Counted from the first letter of the stretch, positions 47,369 through 60,020 are shown. The stretch is DNA of 64,000 nucleotides from Aquatica leii (GCA_035610365.1 CM069432.1:128164255-128228254); one strand, 5' to 3'. The notes: generated by a model from the letters alone, not told the origin. Program-made: numbers and translations.

Positions 47369-47863
47369 CAAATTAAAGAACGGACTCAACACCCTGAGGA
47401 ACCTATGGGAATTTTCATAGCTTATATGAACAATCATTTTCAAAGACTTACCGTTAAAATCCCGGACTCCGTACGATTAAAAATACTTTTAGAAAATATG
47501 GCACCCTTTTACAAAATCGGTCTTGCTTTACATATGGCAAATATTAAAACCATCGACGAATTGCTGGAACTTTCGCGAGAGTTAGAAGCAAACAGATTAT
47601 CTGTAAATGAATATGTACCACCTCCACCTAAATCAAAAAATACATTAGAACGAGACTTAGCATGCATCTATTCGCAACCTTCCACTAGCCAATGTTCTGC
47701 AGTGTATCAACAAAAGGAAATAAGATGTTATCGATGTAATGGCATAGGTCACACTGCTATTAATTGCAGCAACAATCCTCGACGCTATTGTTACAGATGC
47801 AAAAACCCAAACTTCACAGTAAGAACATGTCCTAAATGTAATGTCAACTCAAAAAACTTCTAA
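47369..47863 (+). pseudogene. Gypsy element, Gag part
   Basis: The reading holds a capsid-like helical stretch (TVKIPDSVRLKILLENMAPF, then LHMANIKTIDELLELSRELE) and, near the end, the nucleocapsid knuckle CYRCNGIGHTAINC, of CX2CX4HX4C form, followed by a second Cys-rich segment. Gag proteins of this family package the RNA and form the particle. This is the part of the young Gypsy copy upstream of the protease. The element as a whole is a broken fossil. Confidence 0.85.
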
Positions 47864-47939
47864 ACGAGACCCTTCATGGTCGAGAAGACGTCTCTTTTCG
47901 TAACGATGATACGACCACATCTTTTACAAGCAAAGCAAT

Positions 47940-49750
47940 CATAGACTTTATTTTATCACATTACGATAACGATAACAGACCGTATTTACAAATATCAATT
48001 TTTGGATTAACCCTTCTTGGACTACTCGATTCTGGTGCATCACGTACCATCATCGGTAATTTAGGATGGCACAAACTTAAACTTTTAAACCTCCCCGTTA
48101 ACAATCCAAATATTACAGAGGTTACTGTCGCAAACGGCAATCGATGCGAAGTCTACGGTAGTATTACTGCTCCTGTTAGGTTAAAGGACCGTTTAAAAAT
48201 AATCGAAATATTAATTATACCCAGTCTTAATCATAACTTGATCCTCGGTGCAGATTTTTGGAGAGCCATGGAAATAGTTCCTAATTTAAGCCAAAATGTG
48301 TGGAAATTTTCAGTCGATGAAATTTTTGAACGACTTAACCTACTACCTTTAAATTGCCTGTCATCAGACCAACAGCTTCGTTTAGATAATTTTCTACAAA
48401 CAACATTCACAAACATGCCACAAACAATAGGTTGTACGCATTTAGTTACCCATCGTATCAGGACGGAAGCCAAGCCAATTAAACAGAAATACTATCCAGT
48501 CAGTCCTATAGTTCAAAATCACATCGACACAGAACTCAACAACCTTTTAGAACAAGGCATTGTCGAGCCTTCAGACTCTCCATGGGCATCCCCCATCATT
48601 CTAATTAAAAAGAAAGATGGAAGTTATAGATTTTGTGTGGACTTTAGAAAATTGAACCAAGTAACAATCAAAGATGCTTACCCTTTACCTATGATTAATT
48701 CCACATTGGGTAAACTTCATAATGCTAAATTTCTATCTAGTCTCGATATCAAGTCAGCTTTTTATCAAATACCCCTGGACCAGGAATCAAAAAAGTTTAC
48801 AGCGTTCACAGTACCAAATAGAGGATTATATCAATTTCGTAGACTCCCTTTCGGCTTAACCAACTCACCTGCAACATGGCAGCGTTTTATAGACAAGATC
48901 ATTACCAGCGACCCCGAACCTTATGCATTCGTATATTTAGATGACATTATAATCGTGACCCAAGACTTTGATAAACACATCGCAATTCTAAACGAAGTAA
49001 TTACACGCCTTAAAACAGCAGGTCTTACCATCAATAAGGACAAATGTGTATTTTGTAGATCAGAATTAAAATACCTTGGTTATGTGATTAATGCCAATGG
49101 CGTCAGTATCGATCAAGATAAAATTAGCGCCATCCTCAACATCCCTCCACCAAAAAATGTAACAGAAATACGAAGATTCTTGGGAATGGCAAGCTGGTAT
49201 AGAAGATTCGTACCCAACTTTGCAACAATTGTAGCTACGCTTACCAATCTAACAAAAAAAAATACAAAATTTTGCTGGACTTCTGATTGTGACGAAGCTT
49301 TTTATCAGATTAAGGAACATTTAATAACCGCTCCGGTACTTGGTTGTCCCGACTTTTCACTACCATTTACTATACAATGCGACGCTTCCAGTTTTGGCCT
49401 TGGAGCTGTATTAACACAACCATGCAAAGAAGGAGAACGAGTTATAGCATTTATTAGCAGATCGTTGAACAAAAATGAGAGAAATTATACAGTCACAGAA
49501 CGTGAATGTCTAGCAGTCATCTGGTCTATAGAACGTTTAAGACCCTATATTTAAGGCGCTAACTTTACAGTCGTTACCGATCATCACAGTTTACTTTGGC
49601 TTAGTAATTTAAAGGATCCCAGAGGAAGACTTAGTAGATGGGCCGTTGCGCTACAGCAATATAGCTTCAACATTATTCACCGAAAAGGCAAAGAACAAGT
49701 AGTCCCAGATTGTCTCTCTCGAGCAGTACCTATTCTTAATGACATCTCCA
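47940..49750 (+). pseudogene. Gypsy element, protease, reverse transcriptase and RNase H part
   Basis: A retropepsin motif, LLDSGASRTIIG, lies near 48,020-48,055 and the protease end ILGADFW near 48,240. The reverse transcriptase follows: IRTEAKPIKQKYYP, SPWASPIILIKKKDGSYRFC, VDFRKLNQVTIKDAYPLP, RLPFGLTNSPATWQRF and the catalytic YLDDIII at about 48,934, then ELKYLGYVI and RRFLGMASWYRRFVPNF. RNase H begins near 49,375 with QCDASSFGLGAVLTQ and continues with RNYTVTERECLAV and TDHHSLLWL to about 49,740. Order and motifs are those of Ty3/Gypsy pol. The long open part is 48,238-49,554. Confidence 0.92.
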
Positions 49751-49919
49751 ATAATGTCTCTTTACCCCACGCGCAAGCTGACAAATGGTATAACGCAATG
49801 ATTGTTAAAATAAAAGAAAACCCTAAAAAATACTCGGAATGGCGTATCGACGATAAAACTCTTTAAAAATATTTACCAAATAAGTTCTCTAATCTCATCG
49901 AACCAGAGATTGACTCATG

Positions 49920-51013
49920 GAAAAAGGTAATACCAAAATTCGACAGAAGAAAACTGATTTCTATAGCTCACGATACAACTACTTCAGGCCATTTACAAAA
50001 CCTTTCACAAGCTACGTAACGATTTTTATTGGCCAAAGATGCACTCAGATGTCTCTCGATATATCCGAAACTGTCATACTTGTGCAAGCTTTAAAGCCGA
50101 AAACAAAGCTCCTGCTGGTTTTATGGTAGGAAGACCACACGTTAGTAGACCTTGGGAACTGATCTCCGCCGATATAGTGGGTCCTCTTTCTAAAACTACG
50201 CAAGGTTATATGTACATATTAGTTGTAGTTGATTACTTTTCTAAATTCCCCTTATTCTTTCCACTTAAGAAGGCCACATCCTCCACAATTTGCAAAGCAA
50301 TCGAAGACAACGTTTTCTTACTATTTGGCGTACCGACTTCAATTATTGTAGATAATGGTGTTCAATTTAGAAGCAAAGAGTTCAGTAAATTAATGACGTC
50401 TTACAATGTTAAAATACGTTTCACTTCACTTTATCACCCTCAAGCCAACCCCACTGAACGTGTGAACAGAGTACTAAAAACAATGCTATCTTCATTTGTG
50501 GAAGACAATCAACGTACCTGGAGTTTGCTATTACCTAAAATAGGTTGTGCTATAAGATCCTCTAAACATGAAATTTTGAATGCCACCCCATACTTTGCAA
50601 ATTTCGGACGCGAAATGAATCTGAGTGGTGATCAATCAAATTTTAAAGACACAAACGAAGACGTCAAAGTAGATAGAAGTCCCATTGTTACTCGTCTAAA
50701 CGGATTTAAGGAACTCTTCTCGGACATCAAAGGTCGCCTTGCTAAAGCCTCTATTAAAATGTCTTCACAGTATAATCTAAGAAGAAGAAATGCTGAATTT
50801 GTTGTTGGACAAAATGTATATAAGAAGAATTATGTGTTATCTGATGCATCCAAATATTTTACGGCAAAGCTCGCTCCTAAATATATAGGACCTTTCGTTA
50901 TTAGTAAAAGAATAAATCCTTGGAACTATGAGCTCAAAGATAAAAACGGCAAACTTGTCGGTATCTGGAATGCAAAAGATCTTAAATCAACTTTGAATGC
51001 AGAAGATACATGA
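49920..51013 (+). pseudogene. Gypsy element, integrase part
   Basis: An H2C2 zinc-binding region ends with RYIRNCHTCASFKAENKAP at about 50,060-50,115. The catalytic core follows: ISADIVGPLSKTTQGYMY with the first Asp, IIVDNGVQFRSKEF with the second, and YHPQANPTERVNR with the Glu at about 50,456. The C-terminal region holds FVVGQNVYKKNYVLSDASKY and KLAPKYIGPFVI, a GPY/F-like module. The long open part is 50,039-51,013, ending about 90 bp before the 3' LTR, which leaves no room for an envelope gene. Confidence 0.92.
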
Positions 51014-51103
51014 TCAGTTAGCATAGGTTGTTAGTTGTTTTTATTAGTTTAGAGATACAAAATTTTTTTTTGTAGAAAAAAATTCTTTTGCCCGGAGGGG
51101 ATA

Positions 51104-52617
51104 TGTAACAGTTAATTTTACAGGTTTATACAATTAGTTAGGCAATAGTTTATACATAGGTGTAGTAACGTAAATTTTCTTCTTTCCAAAAATATTCTTA
51201 TTTTTCGTCCACTATCAACGTCCTCCAAAAGGCGTTATCTAAAGTGAAAGTTAGTGATTTGGGTCAGTCCTATATTATTTGTCAAAGGCATCAATGCCTC
51301 ATTTTGTTGGCTCGTTAAAAAAACGGATTTCGCCTGGCAAATAAATAATTTTTACATTAGCAAAGGTTGATTTTAGTAGCTGCTACTGTATTACCTAGTT
51401 AGGGAAATATTAGGACGCTCTCTGTAAAATTTTGGTCTTCGGTTTTGTTTCGATATTTCACGCTACGGTAAGAAGAAATTTACAATTAGTTGGTAGTCAT
51501 TTAATTATACTTAAGTTAAATTTTAGAAGTACTGTAAGGTGTACGATGTCATCCTTGATAAAACTTATTTAATTCGGCAAGTTTCCAGCCATAACACCTG
51601 GGTTAGTATCATCCTATCATTATTGAGATAAACTAGCTTGACCTATTACAGCTGTGTCCAATTGTGTCCAATACTTATTCTGGTCGTGATAGAATGCGTT
51701 GAAATTCAGGGCTGTCGATCCTCTCATTTTTAAAGTTATGTAAGATCCCTGATTACAACGACTCACTCCTTTATGCCGATAACTAAGGTCAGTGACGATC
51801 CAATTTTTTACTACCGCCCCAGTACTTCCTGGAATTGTTATTCTTGAGGGATAAGTGTTCGTGCTAAAGATGAAGCACCTAACCTCTTATTATTAATTTT
51901 ATAATTAGTTTAACTTACCTTGTTAAGCGGCGTTACCGGTCCTTGCCTTATGCTTAAATACGTGTGTTTTAATTACACAATCATATATATAATTAATTAC
52001 TTTTTTCCTTGCGGTAAACCAATTAAACTTCCTCGTTCGCGCCTAACGTTTAACTCCCGTACAAGTAATAAACGTAAGCTTCAGTAAACTTGACCTACGA
52101 AGGGTCGTTTGAACTACCGAACGGTCGGTATATTATTACACATAAATTAATTCATATACATAAATATATAGATATAGGGGGTATCGTAATACATAAGCTT
52201 ATGTTGGTCACCTTCTTTTTTAAACCTTTATTGTCACTACTAAGCTCTTGTACAGTTTTAAACTGCGGATGAAGAAGCTCATCGATATAGTCGCGCTAAA
52301 CGTGCCCGGTAACTCGTTCATTATAGTTTGTCGTTAATTATTGTAAATATATAATTAAGATATAATCCAGTTTATAATAATTTAAATTAAATGGGGTTGT
52401 TGAACACTCTTATGTTTTATACGCCGTTTTAGTCAAGTCTCTAGTGATTCACCCATGCAACCAGAAACTCCTACGAGTTCGTGTGATTCGGCGAATTCTA
52501 CTTTCCTTTGGACGTTTATTGAATCTGGCGCCCTTAACCTATTCTTTATCATTTTATTATTGTACGTCTCCCCTTGGCGAAGCGCGTAAGTTGAGTGCGA
52601 ATTTTAGTATACCCGCA
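51104..52617 (+). repeat. Gypsy element, 3' LTR
   Basis: Starts TGTAACAG after the purine tract at 51,091-51,100 and ends GCA directly before AAACG at 52,618. The right end was placed by the AAACG duplication and by comparison with the unoccupied site in copy A near 2056. Confidence 0.8.
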
Positions 52618-52912
52618 AAACGCACAACTGCCCAACGAAACCCACGCCTGAGCCAGTCGGCAATCCATCTTCCGGTTAGCAGTTTTTGTACCCATTATTC
52701 AGCCCCGTTAAGATTCTTGTGATTAGATACTAGACGGCTACTTTGCAGCAAACCCCGCCACAAACGATGTCTCCATAATTTAGTTTTTTATCGTTTTGGC
52801 GCCTTTTTAGATTTAGTTTATAATCTAGCGTCACAAAGCCTGCGGCTCAACCTCGCGGAACAACTAAGTTAGCCGTCAACTTCTGTTTTGTTACGAAAAA
52901 ACCAGCGTAACA
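52618..52912. repeat. old interspersed repeat, copy B, right part
   Basis: It resumes with AAACG and then aligns with copy A: TTTTTAG.TTTAGTTTATAATCTA, GGAACAACTAAGTTAGCCGTC and the common end CAGCGTAACA. About 130 bp near 52,650-52,790 have no counterpart in copy A. Confidence 0.6.
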
Positions 52913-55900
52913 AATCTTAGTGTAACTAAAAGTTCCTGACTTATTTTAGAAGTAATTAAACGTTTACAGTTGATTTCTTAATTTTAATATTTAGTGTTTT
53001 TGTTCTGAAGTATGCCCATTACATTGCCAAGGTTATTTTATTGCAGCTCTGTATTCAACGCATATGAGTTACTATAAAAAAACGTTTGTTTAATCTATTA
53101 ACATAAAAAAAAATATTTTGTTACAAAGTGTAATATAGCTTTGTGAAATCAACAATAACATAACGTGCTATATTGTAGTTTTTGAAAGAACCACATATAA
53201 GATTTAAATTTATAGAGTGAGTAACAATGACATAATACCCAAAGTTATTTTGTTCAAGATTTACTAAAATAATACTGTTGACTACTTTATTATTACAATT
53301 AGGATCTGATAAAAATTGATAAGTTTAGCAAAGCATAGCGGACAATATTTTACAAATGGTAAAGTTGTTGGAGAATTAGATTATCAGATAAAGAAATAAT
53401 GTAATAAAAAATAACAATCACTAAAAATTTTTAGTTGCCAGCTCGCAATAGAATTGAATAAATTCTTATTTGGAGAGAGAGAAGATTCAAGTGATAAAAA
53501 TTTTGTTAATGGGCGCCAGATCTCGTTTTGCAAAAGCAGCTCTTGTTTGATCAGTGCAAAAAGTTCAAAGAATGCATTAAAATTTTTTAGTTCCGTAAAA
53601 TTTGAGCAACAAGGAAATAAACTAAACAGAGTTAACATCAAATTTAAATTTGCTTATCTTAAAATAATATTGTATAAATAGAATTAGAATTAAAAACAAA
53701 TAAGTCTCAAATTTGGTAGTCATACAAGAAGTAGTTTAGTATAATTAAAAGTATCACGTTGGTTATAAAAACGCCGGAAACATCGGCAACTCACAATACA
53801 ATTGTACAATAAATGTGCATGACAAAGACATATAAATTCTTGTAAATTAATTAAATTAACAATCATAGTTAACTGTTTACGTAGCAACATGCGATAAAAA
53901 TTTAAGTTAGACTACTTAGTAATAGCAAACAAATCGTTGTGAAAATTGCCGAAATTATAAGCAAACAAAATTGAGAACCACCGTAGTGACATCGGATAAT
54001 AATCAGAATTTGACTTACCTAAATCCGGTGTTAACCTTAAGAAAATATTTTTCTAATGTCTTACCTGTAACAAAGTTAACCAAAAATTTATCGTATGCTG
54101 TGTACACGTGTACTTTCTTAAAGTTAAATGAATCAATTGCATTTGTACATGGTATAAAAATTAATTATTGGTTTGATGCTCCACTTTTAAAAATATTTCT
54201 ATAATTGATCTCAATGTTCCTGGCCCACCAAAGAGGTGTTCGTGTTAAGAATATTTAATCTTTATAGGCAGATGATTGTGTCTCACATTTACAAGTAACA
54301 TATGTTCCTAAAAAATTCACATAGAAATTACACTTAATCTTAAAAAGAATAGAAGAAGGTTACCCTATCTTGAATAATTCAAAACTGTTTTTAAAATACA
54401 TAACACCACAACAGTGGAATTTATTTATATTTAGGCAGACATATTATGCGTATAATGGCTCGAACAAAAAAATAACCAGCACAAAACTCGTTAGATGGCA
54501 ACGGAAAATCAATGACTAACTTCAAGTAACCAGAATATACGTGGTAGCGCAATTTAAATTTAGAAGCTTTAATTTGTGGAATATTTCCGTTGTTATACTT
54601 ATATATTACTCCAAACTGTATAATTTTTTATTTATTTAATATTTTACTAATCGGACTACTTAATCTACAGCTATTTTAAACAGATTATTAAATATATTCA
54701 ATTAATATAATGCCCAAGTAAATTTTTTAAATTACTTTTTATTTATTTAATAAATTATATTATATAAAAACAAAATCGTTTGATGGTTTTACTAGTTCAA
54801 ACTCATTCATTGTAAAAACTATTAACGATTTATTTCTGACATTATTATACGTTAATATTGCAATTAACAGACGATCAACAAAAAATTGTTTTATTACATA
54901 TGTTCATACGTATTACAACACAGCGAACAAACTTATGATTTAAAATTACAAAATGCAATTATTTTTAAGTTTTGTTTTAATAAGAAAAAGAAAGGTTATA
55001 TAAAATTTAAATATTTTAGATGTAACGTCAAAATTTAAATTTAGAAGAGTAATCACAAGAATTATTTAAAACAAAAACCTTCATTATATTTTTATAATTA
55101 TGGTTATTGTTTTGAAAAACAACCGCATCTTAACAAGATCTTATCTTTTCTTTTCTCTTTTATTAAACGTTGTCTACTAAAATTTTACCTAATAAATATC
55201 ATAAACAATAAAAATAAGTTTTTTTATAATTTGTTTGATTTGTTTAGTATAAAAATTTTAAATAGTGAATTACATTATAATGTGTTAATAACTCGAAATA
55301 ATTACTTTTTTACGCATGCAGTTTACCCATATTCTATATTAAAAATCCTTTGGTATTAATCAGACAAGTAGTTCAATAGAGAACGGTTTCAATTTGCTAA
55401 AGCATTAGTTTACTAATCTGCGTTAGTTAAATGCAGTAACGAATTGCTGCTGAAAACCTACATCACCAATTTTAACAATCACAATTTATTTTTTCTGCTG
55501 TATTAGTAAAGTAAAGTATATGATATACACACAATTCAGCATCAACTTTTCTAGTCATAAACGTTTTTATTAGAAGCAAACGATCATTATAATAAATGCA
55601 ACCTGCACGACATCAACTGTGTGTGCGCAAGTTATAATAAACTTCTCAACCGTGGTATATATACAATGTTTTCTACTACTAGAATTATTAAAACCTTTCT
55701 ACCTGTTACTAAATCAAATTTAAAGTTTAAGATATTATTTTTAAATTAAAAATCAAGTTAGTTGTCATAAGTTTAATAGAATTAATTTTAACGTAGTTCT
55801 TAATTGTGATTTATTACACAAAAATAAATGTATAACTTAAGTTTTTTTTTGCTAAAGACACTAAAATTGTTTAAAAACTTTACTACTTTAAGCATTGATT

Positions 55901-56055
55901 ATATCTAAAGTATAATTAATTACGTAATATTCACATATAGTTAAGCGCAAACTTGAAATAATTTACATTTCAAAAATCAAATTAATTTGTTTAATAAACG
56001 AATTGAATTCTGAAAATAGCATTGAATAAAGTCTCTTTGCCCTGGTAGATATTTC
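52913..56055. other. AT-rich stretch, at most a faint LINE trace
   Basis: Frames at 53,384-53,681 overlap on both strands and look like chance. Near 54,265-54,420 the reading ADDCVSHLQVTYVPKKF followed by LHLILKRIEEG faintly resembles the catalytic region of a LINE reverse transcriptase ('FADDt......Lq..l..i..W'), but it is too short to name. Nothing is seen in 54,430-56,055. Confidence 0.4.
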
Positions 56056-56059
56056 TATA

Positions 56060-56560
56060 AACTTTTTTTTAAAGTGTAGAATTATCAGAAAACCTATATA
56101 TTTACCACCCAATGCTCTCATCGAGATAAATAATGCATCAGCACGTTACTACTCGAAGCCAATAAAGAAAACTTTGACTAAAAGTATGTTCTTAATGTGA
56201 AGCAGTATCTCACATCAAAAACCTAATTTGTAGATAAATTACTGAGGCAGCATGAACATACTGGTTTGCAATTGCCGTTTTATCATTATGACTTAAATCT
56301 AATTGAATCCATATGGAGTCTTGTGGTAAGAAAAATTGCAATGAATAATCTAAAATAAATGCAGATTAGGAAAGTGCAATCATGTATTACATTTTCGTGA
56401 CAAAATTTGGAAAGCAGATGGTTTAGTTGATAGGTTGTAAAATGTATGTCGTTTACAGTCAACAATGCTGATTCAGATGAAAATGGTAAGAAAACTGAAG
56501 AAAGTCAATCCTCAGATAATAATCAATTACTGACTTTGGTCATACTGTATGTCATTTTAT
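56060..56560 (+). pseudogene. Tc1/mariner-type (DDE_3) transposase C-terminal trace
   Basis: The reading NALIEINNASARYYSKPIKK at about 56,110-56,170 fits 'n.vivlDNAsyHsr...k.P', the second catalytic region of a common insect DDE_3 transposase. HTGLQLPFYHYDLNLIES and IWSLVVRKIAMNN at about 56,258-56,345 fit 'H.vlrLPpYHcdLNPIEliWaqvK..va..N', the third catalytic region. The Asp before NAS is Asn here, as read. A polar stretch near 56,465-56,520, ADSDENGKKTEESQSSDNN, corresponds to the acidic tail often present. Several stops interrupt it and the N-terminal part is missing. It is a different family from the elements at 31-38 kb. Confidence 0.75.
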
Positions 56561-57299
56561 AAATAAGAGATTTTGTTCACCAAAATGAGTATGTACATAT
56601 GTTAGTTTATATTTCAGCATTGTAAACTTTTCAATAAACGATTTGTAAAAAAGTTGTACTAGTTGTTATCATAGTTATAATTAATGATTAAATTAAATGA
56701 GGATATTCGTACAGTGATCAAGATTATTTATATCTTCCAAGAAAACGTTTTTTAACTACGATTTATGCAACCAATTATACAATCTTAATCAATGTTAAAA
56801 CTATCATATTAATATATCACTAAAATCTACATGAATAATATTCAGGTAACTTTTTTAAATGAGGAATTATATTTCAAAAATCAGACAATAAACTATATAC
56901 AGGTCCTATTCAGTGCCGTAGGTAAACATTTATATTTAATTTGTGTCTTTGTGCCCAATAATTTAATTATAAGTTTAATTAAATGAGATAATGCCAAGCT
57001 AAGTAAATGTAGATTATCCATAAATTTCTTTTTATAAAAACAAAATTCAAAAGTACCCGAAAGTACCTAATACGCATAGCGACCGTACACTTATAGAATC
57101 CGATTTCAAACGCGCCTTTACGCATAAGCGTTCTTGATTTTAAATGATAATGACAAGACTGTAGATATTAACTTAACCTATAAAATTCATAATTTAAAGA
57201 ATAGTGATACAGTAAATATTTAAATATTTTGCAATAATTTAGTTATTGTTTATAGTGCAGTTGCAGTAGATTTTAACTCTGACACTAGCATTATCACGT

Positions 57300-58190
57300 G
57301 CCAAAATTAAAATAAGCGGTACTTGTTGCTCAGTAAGAATATTTTCATTAAGAATGTTTGCACTACCATCTCCAATTCTTTTTTCTGTAGTACAGATTCA
57401 CTTACGGCAGTTGAAGTGGTAGCAACTGACTGATACTGATTGGATAACATGTGCCACCGTACTTTTTTTTTAAGAGGATTCAACTGCAACCGCTGATGAT
57501 TTTCAGCTCCTATGCTTTTTAATTGTAAGCAAATAACTTCCCTGATTTGCAAGGTGTGATGCAGAAGAGCAGCGGAAGCAATAGCCAGTATATGTTTCAT
57601 AATTTGACAATTTTAAGAGTTTAGCAATGTTTTTAGGAATTGCACCAATTTTATTAATTCCAATTGAAGATACGGTACATCTACCTCTACGATAAGTTAA
57701 AAACAATCTATCGTGTGAGGTGTTCGCACTTCAACGTATTTCTTAATGAGAGCAATCCAAGATACCTCTGTTATGACAAACACACGATTTATGTTATTTT
57801 TGGTTGCGAAAACAGTTACCTCTATTCTATCAGATTTGAACTCAATATTATTTAACCTCATATGAGTCAACTCATCTCGTTTACAGGCTCCACAATACCC
57901 TATAATTAATATAACCTGAAATAAACTAATTGAATATTGTGTCTTAAAAGTGTAAATCAGGGCGTTACTTTCATTGCCAAAAAAGTGTAATTATCAGCAT
58001 CACTAATAAACTTAATGTTGTCCTCGGACTGTAAAATACTTGATTTTTTTGGCTGATAATTTTCCGACTCCTTTTCAAATAGGCGGTTACTTTTGAATAC
58101 TGCAAAATGTCACTATTTTTTTAAATCGAGAGGCATGTTCGGAGCATGGAATAACTTGACTACATTGTAGATGACTTTTTTGTTTTACTC
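57300..58190 (-). pseudogene. Crypton-like tyrosine recombinase, decayed
   Basis: On the minus strand, in order: DILQYSKVTAYLKR at about 58,110-58,060; then GACKRDELTHMRLNNIEF near 57,895-57,830 with RVFVIT after it, fitting the first catalytic arginine region of tyrosine recombinases ('G.cR..EL..L...di'); then GINKIGAIPKNIAKLLKL, YTGYCFRCSSASHLANQG and LLTIKKHRS in the open part 57,706-57,503, fitting 'G.N.i...p..iA.fLkL....YTGHcFRRsSAtlLa..G..l..LKrhg'. The usual second Arg of HxxR reads as YCFR with Tyr for His. Traces continue past 57,500 with SSAVAVESS, near where the nucleophilic Tyr should lie, then worn sequence to 57,300. Several frameshifts and stops. Ends were not found. Confidence 0.7.
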
Positions 58191-58687
58191 ATTACTTCAA
58201 AATAAGCTAATACAATGTTTTCAGTCAGATCGTTCACGTTATTGTCATCACCAGGTACAAAACTTTTGATATTTTTTTTTCATATTTAGCTTTAGATTTA
58301 GTGAGTAATAATTTCTAAATGGCGTTATTGGCATATTCACGTAACTCAGGAGGAGTGCAGGAAAGTTCAACAATATCCTGGGCAGACATTCTTGGGAACA
58401 AAAGGATAAACAAACTGATAAAATTTAAATATTTAGACTTTTATATTAAAAATAAACAATTTTTATATATTTTTAACTATCTAATTAACAATCGCGTTTT
58501 TAAATTTGAATTTAGAAAGTAGGCAGATGCTGACAATTGTGACCAACTAAAATACATTGAAAATTGCTGCTATATATTATAATTTCTATCAGAAATAAAT
58601 ATAAATCAAAGCGATATAGAGAAGATAGTATGAAAAATGAGTATGAAAAACTCTTGTTACAATTCCTTTTTGTAACGCTCGCGCATT
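58191..58687. other. AT-rich stretch, no supported gene
   Basis: The frame at 58,319-58,522 has a weak start context and no family match. Confidence 0.45.
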
Positions 58688-58718
58688 GCTTAACTAGCCG
58701 CTATGCGGCTCGTTAAGC
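58688..58718. other. G+C-rich hairpin in an AT-rich desert
   Basis: GCTTAAC-T-AGCCGC is followed after TAT by GCGGCT-C-GTTAAGC, giving 7 and 6 paired bases around one mismatch. TGTAACGCTCGCGC stands just before it and ACTCGCGATAC and ATTGTAACA after it, so the palindromic character extends outward weakly. It may be the centre or tip of a small transposon. Confidence 0.75.
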
Positions 58719-59293
58719 AAACTTACTCGCGATACAATCATCGTCATTGTAACACTTGTTTTACAATATACTATACTTTGCTGAAATATTTATTATTGTT
58801 GCTTTATTGGTTTTAATAAATAACCTTCTTTTTGTAGTTATCTCTGTTGAATAAACTGACATAAAAACGCGGGGTACCCAAGTTCGATTATCGTTAATCA
58901 ACCATAATCTTTAATTAACAATTAATTAAACTAAATAAAGTTTCTGAATTTAAAGTTAATGAAACAACGCAACCATAAAGAAAATTATGTTAATCTGTAT
59001 AAGTAAGTTTTAATTTTTGCTCAGTTTATTTTAATCAAGCATCTTTAACCTGATGTCTTTTTGACAAAGTATTTTAAAATTTTAACCTACTTTAATTAAA
59101 ATTCTATATAAATATTTTTATTTAGATTTAGTAAATGCGTACATCATTACCTGTAAGCTGTTATTTACATTGATAACAGTTATTACCAAACACAATGCGA
59201 TGTTTAGTCAAATAGATGTTTTTGCGTACATAGTTACAGTAATAATTAAAACAATAATAAACTAAAAAACTTAACAAACAGAAATGTCATATA
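58719..59293. other. AT-rich stretch, nothing recognised
   Basis: No coding match and no repeats were seen apart from the weak outer palindrome arms near the left end. Confidence 0.45.
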
Positions 59294-59741
59294 CAGGCTA
59301 AATGAAATTTCGTGTTAAGTACAGGGATCTCGTTTATTATCGGAAATAGAAAATTTGGTTAAGTAGACAAAAATGATCTTTAAGTTATGCCTAAAAAAAT
59401 TCAAAAAACAAAATTTATTCCTTTTATACAATCTCTGAAATATAGTGGAAAATAATAAAATTAGTGTTTTTGATTTTTAGCTTTAAAATTGTTATTTGGG
59501 GAGGTATTTAAAAACTAAAAAACTTACTTAACAGAACTTTATCTGCTCTTTCAGATGATGGCAATAAATGTTTGTTATAGTTACTACTTTACTTTATATC
59601 GATACCAACTTTTGTTTTTCCTATGGTAGCCATTCTAAAGTTTTATACCATAAGATAGAGAAAAAATTCTAATTTCAGAAATGTATAACATGTTCATATA
59701 AAAATCCAAAATTAATATAACACGAAATTTGATACAGCCTG
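59294..59741. mobile_element. MITE with TACAGGCT-type ends
   Basis: The left end CAGGCTAAATGAAATTTCGTG and the right end CACGAAATTTGATACAGCCTG are imperfect inverted repeats of about 25 bp. The flanks read CATATA and TATATG, so a TA or TATA target duplication is likely, as in Tc1/mariner-type elements. The 448-bp interior holds no coding sequence. Confidence 0.65.
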
Positions 59742-60020
59742 TATATGTAATTTTTTCTTAACTGAATGCGTTCCTACGTAACATAGTATTAACTTTTTAG
59801 TAGTACGTATATTATTTAAATTATTATTTGTTTGCAGCATCAATCACACAACGTTTAACATTGCTTATTACAATTTCGTTCTAACCGTATTAAGACACAT
59901 TTAAAAAAAACACAATTATCGCAAAAACAGAAATGTTTTAATTCTTTTAAACGTGGAGAAACATCGTTCTCTTTCCACTGTAGTCATAAGTAAAATCAAT
60001 CAATTTTATATAAATCTATA
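59742..60020. other. AT-rich spacer
   Basis: Nothing recognised between the MITE and the inverted-repeat cluster. Confidence 0.45.

Larger units (their letters stand above)
46033..52617 (+). mobile_element. Ty3/Gypsy retrotransposon, young, broken
   Basis: The element runs from TGTAACAG at 46,033 to ...ACCCGCA at 52,617 and is flanked by AAACG at 46,028-46,032 and 52,618-52,622. The 5' LTR sequence (46,033-47,366) and the matching part of the 3' LTR (51,104 onward) differ at about seven bases and one 2-bp repeat-number change over 1.33 kb, about 99.4% identity, so the insertion is young. Inside, in order, are Gag, protease, reverse transcriptase, RNase H and integrase; no envelope gene was seen. 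A purine tract (CCCGGAGGGG) precedes the 3' LTR. The copy is broken at roughly three to five places and is not whole. It lies inside copy B of the older repeat. Confidence 0.92.

Noticed and set aside
47369-51013. Envelope gene in the Gypsy element
   Set aside because: Only about 90 bp separate the integrase end from the 3' LTR and no signal peptide or membrane segment is seen.
53971-54420. Possible LINE reverse transcriptase with an ADDC motif
   Set aside because: Only one short motif and a vague following stretch; not enough order of motifs to name it.
58860-58900. tRNA-like GGGGTACCCAAGTTCGATT stretch
   Set aside because: No A box at proper distance and no acceptor stem pairing.
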